Source: a virus. Taken from it: a stretch of 34,200 bases of DNA. Shown here in pieces: positions 31,184 through 34,200 of the stretch (within the stretch, counting starts at the first letter, position 1; every line of letters starts with the position of its first letter). The DNA lies in the IMG/VR virus record IMGVR_UViG_3300020455_000051, positions 1-34,200 of that record; one strand, given 5' to 3'. A program made the position numbers and the translations under genes. The notes beneath the pieces are model-generated. The model worked only from the letters and a program-made list of their open reading frames with translations. It searched no databases and was not told the DNA's origin.

Positions 31184-31193
31184 GGAGTGAGAA

Positions 31194-31823
31194 ATGGCAT
31201 CTGGAGATACAGAAGTAAAAATTTGTAATAAAGCTCTTCTTCTTCTTGGTGCTGAAAGCATTTCTTCTTTTACAGATGGATCTACTGCTGGTAATGCCTG
31301 TTCATTAATTTATCCAGATGTTAAAGCAACAACTCTTGGAATGTACTCTTGGTCATTCACAATAGCTAAAAAAGAATTAAACAGAGATACAGAAACTCCT
31401 AACTCGGAATGGACATATCAATATACTATGCCTAATGATATGCTTACTGGAGTTCCCAGAGCTGTCAGAGCTAGTGGATCTGCTGGTAGTCCAACTATAA
31501 CAACTTGGGAAATGGGAACTACTCTAGGTGGTTATTCTGCATTATTTACAAATCAAACTGCAATATTCATAGATTATCAAAGAAGTGTTGAAGAAGGTAA
31601 TATGCCTTCATACTTTACACAATTATTAACTTACCAGTTAGCTTGGCATTTAGCCGAAGTTATGACAGATCAAACAGCTAAATCTGAATATTGGAGAGGT
31701 GTAGCATTAGGAGTTGCAGTTGAAGGATATAGAGGTGGTTTTTTTAGACAGGCAGTAAATATAGATTCGGCTGGTCAAACACCTTCTGTAATACAAGATT
31801 ACTTATTAACAGATGTGAGATAA
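31194..31823 (+). CDS. Tail tubular protein A (gp11-like)
   Basis: A 209-residue protein of the T7 gp11 type: EVKICNKALLLLGAESISSF near the start, LIYPDVKATTLGMYSWSFTIAKKEL, and LLTYQLAWHLAEVMT towards the end. It forms the ring between portal and nozzle. GGAG in the terminator loop region gives the ribosome site. Close to T7 gp11 (196). Confidence 0.9.
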   Translation: MASGDTEVKICNKALLLLGAESISSFTDGSTAGNACSLIYPDVKATTLGMYSWSFTIAKKELNRDTETPNSEWTYQYTMPNDMLTGVPRAVRASGSAGSPTITTWEMGTTLGGYSALFTNQTAIFIDYQRSVEEGNMPSYFTQLLTYQLAWHLAEVMTDQTAKSEYWRGVALGVAVEGYRGGFFRQAVNIDSAGQTPSVIQDYLLTDVR

Positions 31824-31824
31824 C

Positions 31825-33876
31825 ATGGCTAGATTGCAACAATATCAATCTAACTTTTCACTAGGAGCAATAGATCCCCTACTACGAGGTCGAATAGATT
31901 TACAGCAATATTATTCAGCTTTAGAAACTGCTAAGAATGTTTTGATAGAACCTCAAGGTGGATTTAGTAGAAGAGCTGGATTAAAATTTGTAACCGATTT
32001 GACATCAGACAATGCTTCAAATGGTGTAATGTTAATTCCTTTTGAATTTTCAACTACACAAAATTTTATGATTGTTGCTACAGCCTATAATACTGCAAAT
32101 ACAATTCGTTTTAGATTTTATGCAGATCAAACTTTAATAACTAACATTAATGGTTCTGGTAATAGTTATTTAGATTATTCTACAGGGACTCTTTATTCGG
32201 TAAGTAATTATGATTTAAAAAAATTATATTTTACACAAAATACCGATACTTTAATTTGTGTTCACGAAAATTTAATTCCATTTTCTGTAGTTAGAGGAAC
32301 AGCTAATAATTTATGGACAATTTCGCAAATATCTTTAACTAAACCTAAAGCACAATTTACTAAAGCAACAACTAATCCTTCAGCTACAATTACACCAGAT
32401 GCAACAGATGGAACTGTAAATATAACATCATCGGTTTCTGTTTGGAATGGAAGTCATATTGATCAATATATAAATGTTTTAAATGGTTTTGGTAGAGCAA
32501 GAATAATTGAGCAACCATCATCAACAGTTGTAAAAGCTGTAACCGAAACACCTTTTTTTGAAAAAGATGTAGCCATAGCTTCTGGTGCATGGGAGCTAGA
32601 AACTGGCTATGAAGATGCTTGGTCTGCAACTAGAGGTTATCCTAGAACTTGTACATTCCATGAAGGCAGACTTTATTTTGGTGGAAGTGCTACATTACCT
32701 TCAACTTTGTTTGGATCTAAGGTTGGTCAATATTTCGATTTTAAAGCTGATGAAGGTTTAGATGATGATGCTCTTCAAGTAACACTAACAACAGATAATG
32801 TTAATGCTATTAATGCTTTGAAATCTGGTAGAGATTTACAAATCTTTACATCTGGTGCTGAATTTTTCTTACCTCAAGCAGATTTAGAACCTATTACTCC
32901 TTCTAACGTAGTTGTTAAATCAGCAACCAGAAGAGGATCAAAAGCTAATATAAGACCTCAAGGAGCTGAAGGTGGAACTCTTTTTATTCAAAGACAGGGA
33001 AAAGCATTGCGAGAAATGTTGTTTTCAGACGTAGAGCTGTCGTATGTGGCGAATAATATAAGTTTGCTCTCCTCACACTTAATTATCGATCCTCAAAAGA
33101 TGGCTCTACGACCAGCCACAGATACGACAGAAGGCGATTTATTAATGATAATCAATGGTACATCTACTGCTGGTTATCGTTCTGCATCAACAGAATATGC
33201 TGGTGCAATGGCTTGTTTTATGATGAATAAAAGTCAGAACATTATAGCTCCTTCTTATTTTAAAACAGATGGGGATTTTATAGATGTTGCTGTAGATTTA
33301 GATGATATTTTTGTAGTTGTTAAAAGAACAATCGGTGGATCTGCCAAATATTATTTAGAAGTTTTTGATGATGATTTTACAACAGATAGTGCTGTGCAAA
33401 AAACATCTAGTTTTTCTGGGACAAGTTATACTGGTCATTCTCATATAGAAGGTAAAACAGTTGCAGTTGTAAGAGATGATATTGTTGATCCATCTGTAGC
33501 AGTTTCATCTGGAGCTGTTACTACAGTATCTCAACCAGCTAATTATATGGAAGCTGGAATAGATTTTGATGTTGAAGTTAAAACTATGCCTTTTGAAAGT
33601 AAATTAGCTTCTGGATCGGTTCAAAGTCAAAAGAGAAGAATAATAGAAATATCCCCTATGCTTTATAAATCCCAAAATGTAGCAGTTAATAATACCGATA
33701 TTTCTTTAGATACATTCCCTATTTCTGGATCTGGTGGTGTTCCAACATTTACAGGAACTAAAAAGACTATGGGATTTCGTGGATATACCAGAGATGCACA
33801 GATAACAATAACACAAACTCAACCAGTTTTTTTAACTGTATTAAGTTTAGATTTTAAAGTGAGTATAGGTCAATGA
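31825..33876 (+). CDS. Tail tubular protein B (gp12-like nozzle)
   Basis: A 683-residue protein with the opening QSNFSLGAIDPLLRGRIDLQQYYSALETAKNVLIEPQGGFSRRAGLKFV, as in T7 gp12 and the P22 gp10-type nozzle. It is beta-rich throughout (FHEGRLYFGGSATLPSTLFGSKVG, RQGKALREMLFS). It forms the tail nozzle. The last ATGA overlaps the gp14-like gene. T7 gp12 is 794 residues. Confidence 0.9.
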   Translation: MARLQQYQSNFSLGAIDPLLRGRIDLQQYYSALETAKNVLIEPQGGFSRRAGLKFVTDLTSDNASNGVMLIPFEFSTTQNFMIVATAYNTANTIRFRFYADQTLITNINGSGNSYLDYSTGTLYSVSNYDLKKLYFTQNTDTLICVHENLIPFSVVRGTANNLWTISQISLTKPKAQFTKATTNPSATITPDATDGTVNITSSVSVWNGSHIDQYINVLNGFGRARIIEQPSSTVVKAVTETPFFEKDVAIASGAWELETGYEDAWSATRGYPRTCTFHEGRLYFGGSATLPSTLFGSKVGQYFDFKADEGLDDDALQVTLTTDNVNAINALKSGRDLQIFTSGAEFFLPQADLEPITPSNVVVKSATRRGSKANIRPQGAEGGTLFIQRQGKALREMLFSDVELSYVANNISLLSSHLIIDPQKMALRPATDTTEGDLLMIINGTSTAGYRSASTEYAGAMACFMMNKSQNIIAPSYFKTDGDFIDVAVDLDDIFVVVKRTIGGSAKYYLEVFDDDFTTDSAVQKTSSFSGTSYTGHSHIEGKTVAVVRDDIVDPSVAVSSGAVTTVSQPANYMEAGIDFDVEVKTMPFESKLASGSVQSQKRRIIEISPMLYKSQNVAVNNTDISLDTFPISGSGGVPTFTGTKKTMGFRGYTRDAQITITQTQPVFLTVLSLDFKVSIGQ

Positions 33877-34200
33877 GTGGAGCTGAATTATATCTTGTAG
33901 CTAGTCTTGTTTCTGCTGGAGTTAAATATGCAAAAACAAAGTCTGATGCCAAAAAGTTAAAATCACAAGCATATCAAGCAGAAATAAAAGGTAGAGTTGA
34001 TAGAGCTAATTATAAGCAACAAGGAATTAATACACTTAAAGAAATGAGCCAAGTTATGTCAGCTAATGTTGCCAGAGCTTTTTCTGGTAACTTAGATCCA
34101 TTTAAATCTGGGGAAACACCAGACATAATACAATCTTATAGTCTTAGAGCTGGGTTAAATGATTACAGTATAACAAGAGATAATGCTTCAATAGTAATGA
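33873..34200 (+). CDS. gp14-like internal virion protein, 5' part (continues at 1-338)
   Basis: This begins with an ATGA overlap with the nozzle gene. The N-terminus SGAELYLVASLVSAGVKYAKTK is a hydrophobic helix followed by a basic segment; the ANYKQQGINTLKEMSQVMSANVARAFSGN run is a feature of T7-gp14-like proteins. The frame continues from 34200 to base 85 without a break. Total 193 residues. Function, an ejected membrane-pore protein, follows from the T7 family. Confidence 0.8.
   Translation, partial: MSGAELYLVASLVSAGVKYAKTKSDAKKLKSQAYQAEIKGRVDRANYKQQGINTLKEMSQVMSANVARAFSGNLDPFKSGETPDIIQSYSLRAGLNDYSITRDNASIVM
34117..34200. repeat. Terminal overlap of a circular assembly (right copy)
   Basis: Copy of bases 1-84 with a single difference (C at 34124 versus T at 8). 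Both copies lie in the same codon phase of the gp14-like gene. Confidence 0.93.

Overview
The window is essentially one complete genome of a small, AT-rich tailed phage with podovirus (T7-type) morphology, assembled as a closed circle. Bases 1-84 repeat at 34117-34200 with one mismatch, so the unit genome is about 34,116 bp, and the gene broken at the window edges (33873-34200 joined to 1-338) is one intact 193-residue reading frame. The base composition, very tight packing with ATGA/TAATG overlaps, and gene content (T7-like portal, tail tubes and ejection proteins, but no phage RNA polymerase and no DNA polymerase) suggest a marine phage of an AT-rich alphaproteobacterium, possibly a SAR11/Pelagibacter-type host. 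The host is inference; nothing in the window proves it.

Layout: (1) 33873-34200/1-8168, ejection (internal virion) proteins, one of them carrying a C-terminal domain of the 'large polyvalent protein' type. (2) 8235-13041, a T7-type tail fibre followed by six small fibre, tip or chaperone genes, two of which share a duplicated tip domain. (3) 13084-15253, a lysis cassette: small membrane proteins, a three-TM holin and an M15 peptidase endolysin. (4) 20051-15246 on the minus strand, a translationally coupled operon: small unknown proteins, a small serine recombinase, a winged-helix protein, two unknowns, a YqaJ-type exonuclease with a RecT annealase, and a LexA-like DNA-binding domain without peptidase. 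(5) 20052-20203, a divergent promoter region with a GTAC-N7-GTAC operator-like site. (6) 20204-22669, a plus-strand early operon: ribbon-helix-helix regulator, DUF1064 nuclease, zinc-ribbon micro-protein, unknowns, and a winged-helix replication-initiator candidate with four 16-bp palindromic iterons inside its own gene. (7) 22842-24201, a VUT/YhhQ-type deazaguanine-precursor transporter next to a TGT/DpdA-like protein. (8) 24201-33876, packaging and head-tail morphogenesis: terminases, GNAT-like protein, portal, scaffold, capsid, and gp11- and gp12-like tail tubes.

Three observations stand out. First, the transporter plus TGT-like pair with no biosynthetic genes looks like a salvage-only deazaguanine DNA-modification system. 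Second, the genome appears to use a lambda-type origin (iterons inside the initiator gene followed by an AT-rich stretch), with a fifth near-identical site in the leader of the major capsid gene. Third, that capsid leader is a 194-base non-coding stretch with several consecutive potential hairpins. No tRNA, rRNA, CRISPR array or insertion sequence was found, and no gene-free stretch exceeds about 200 bases.
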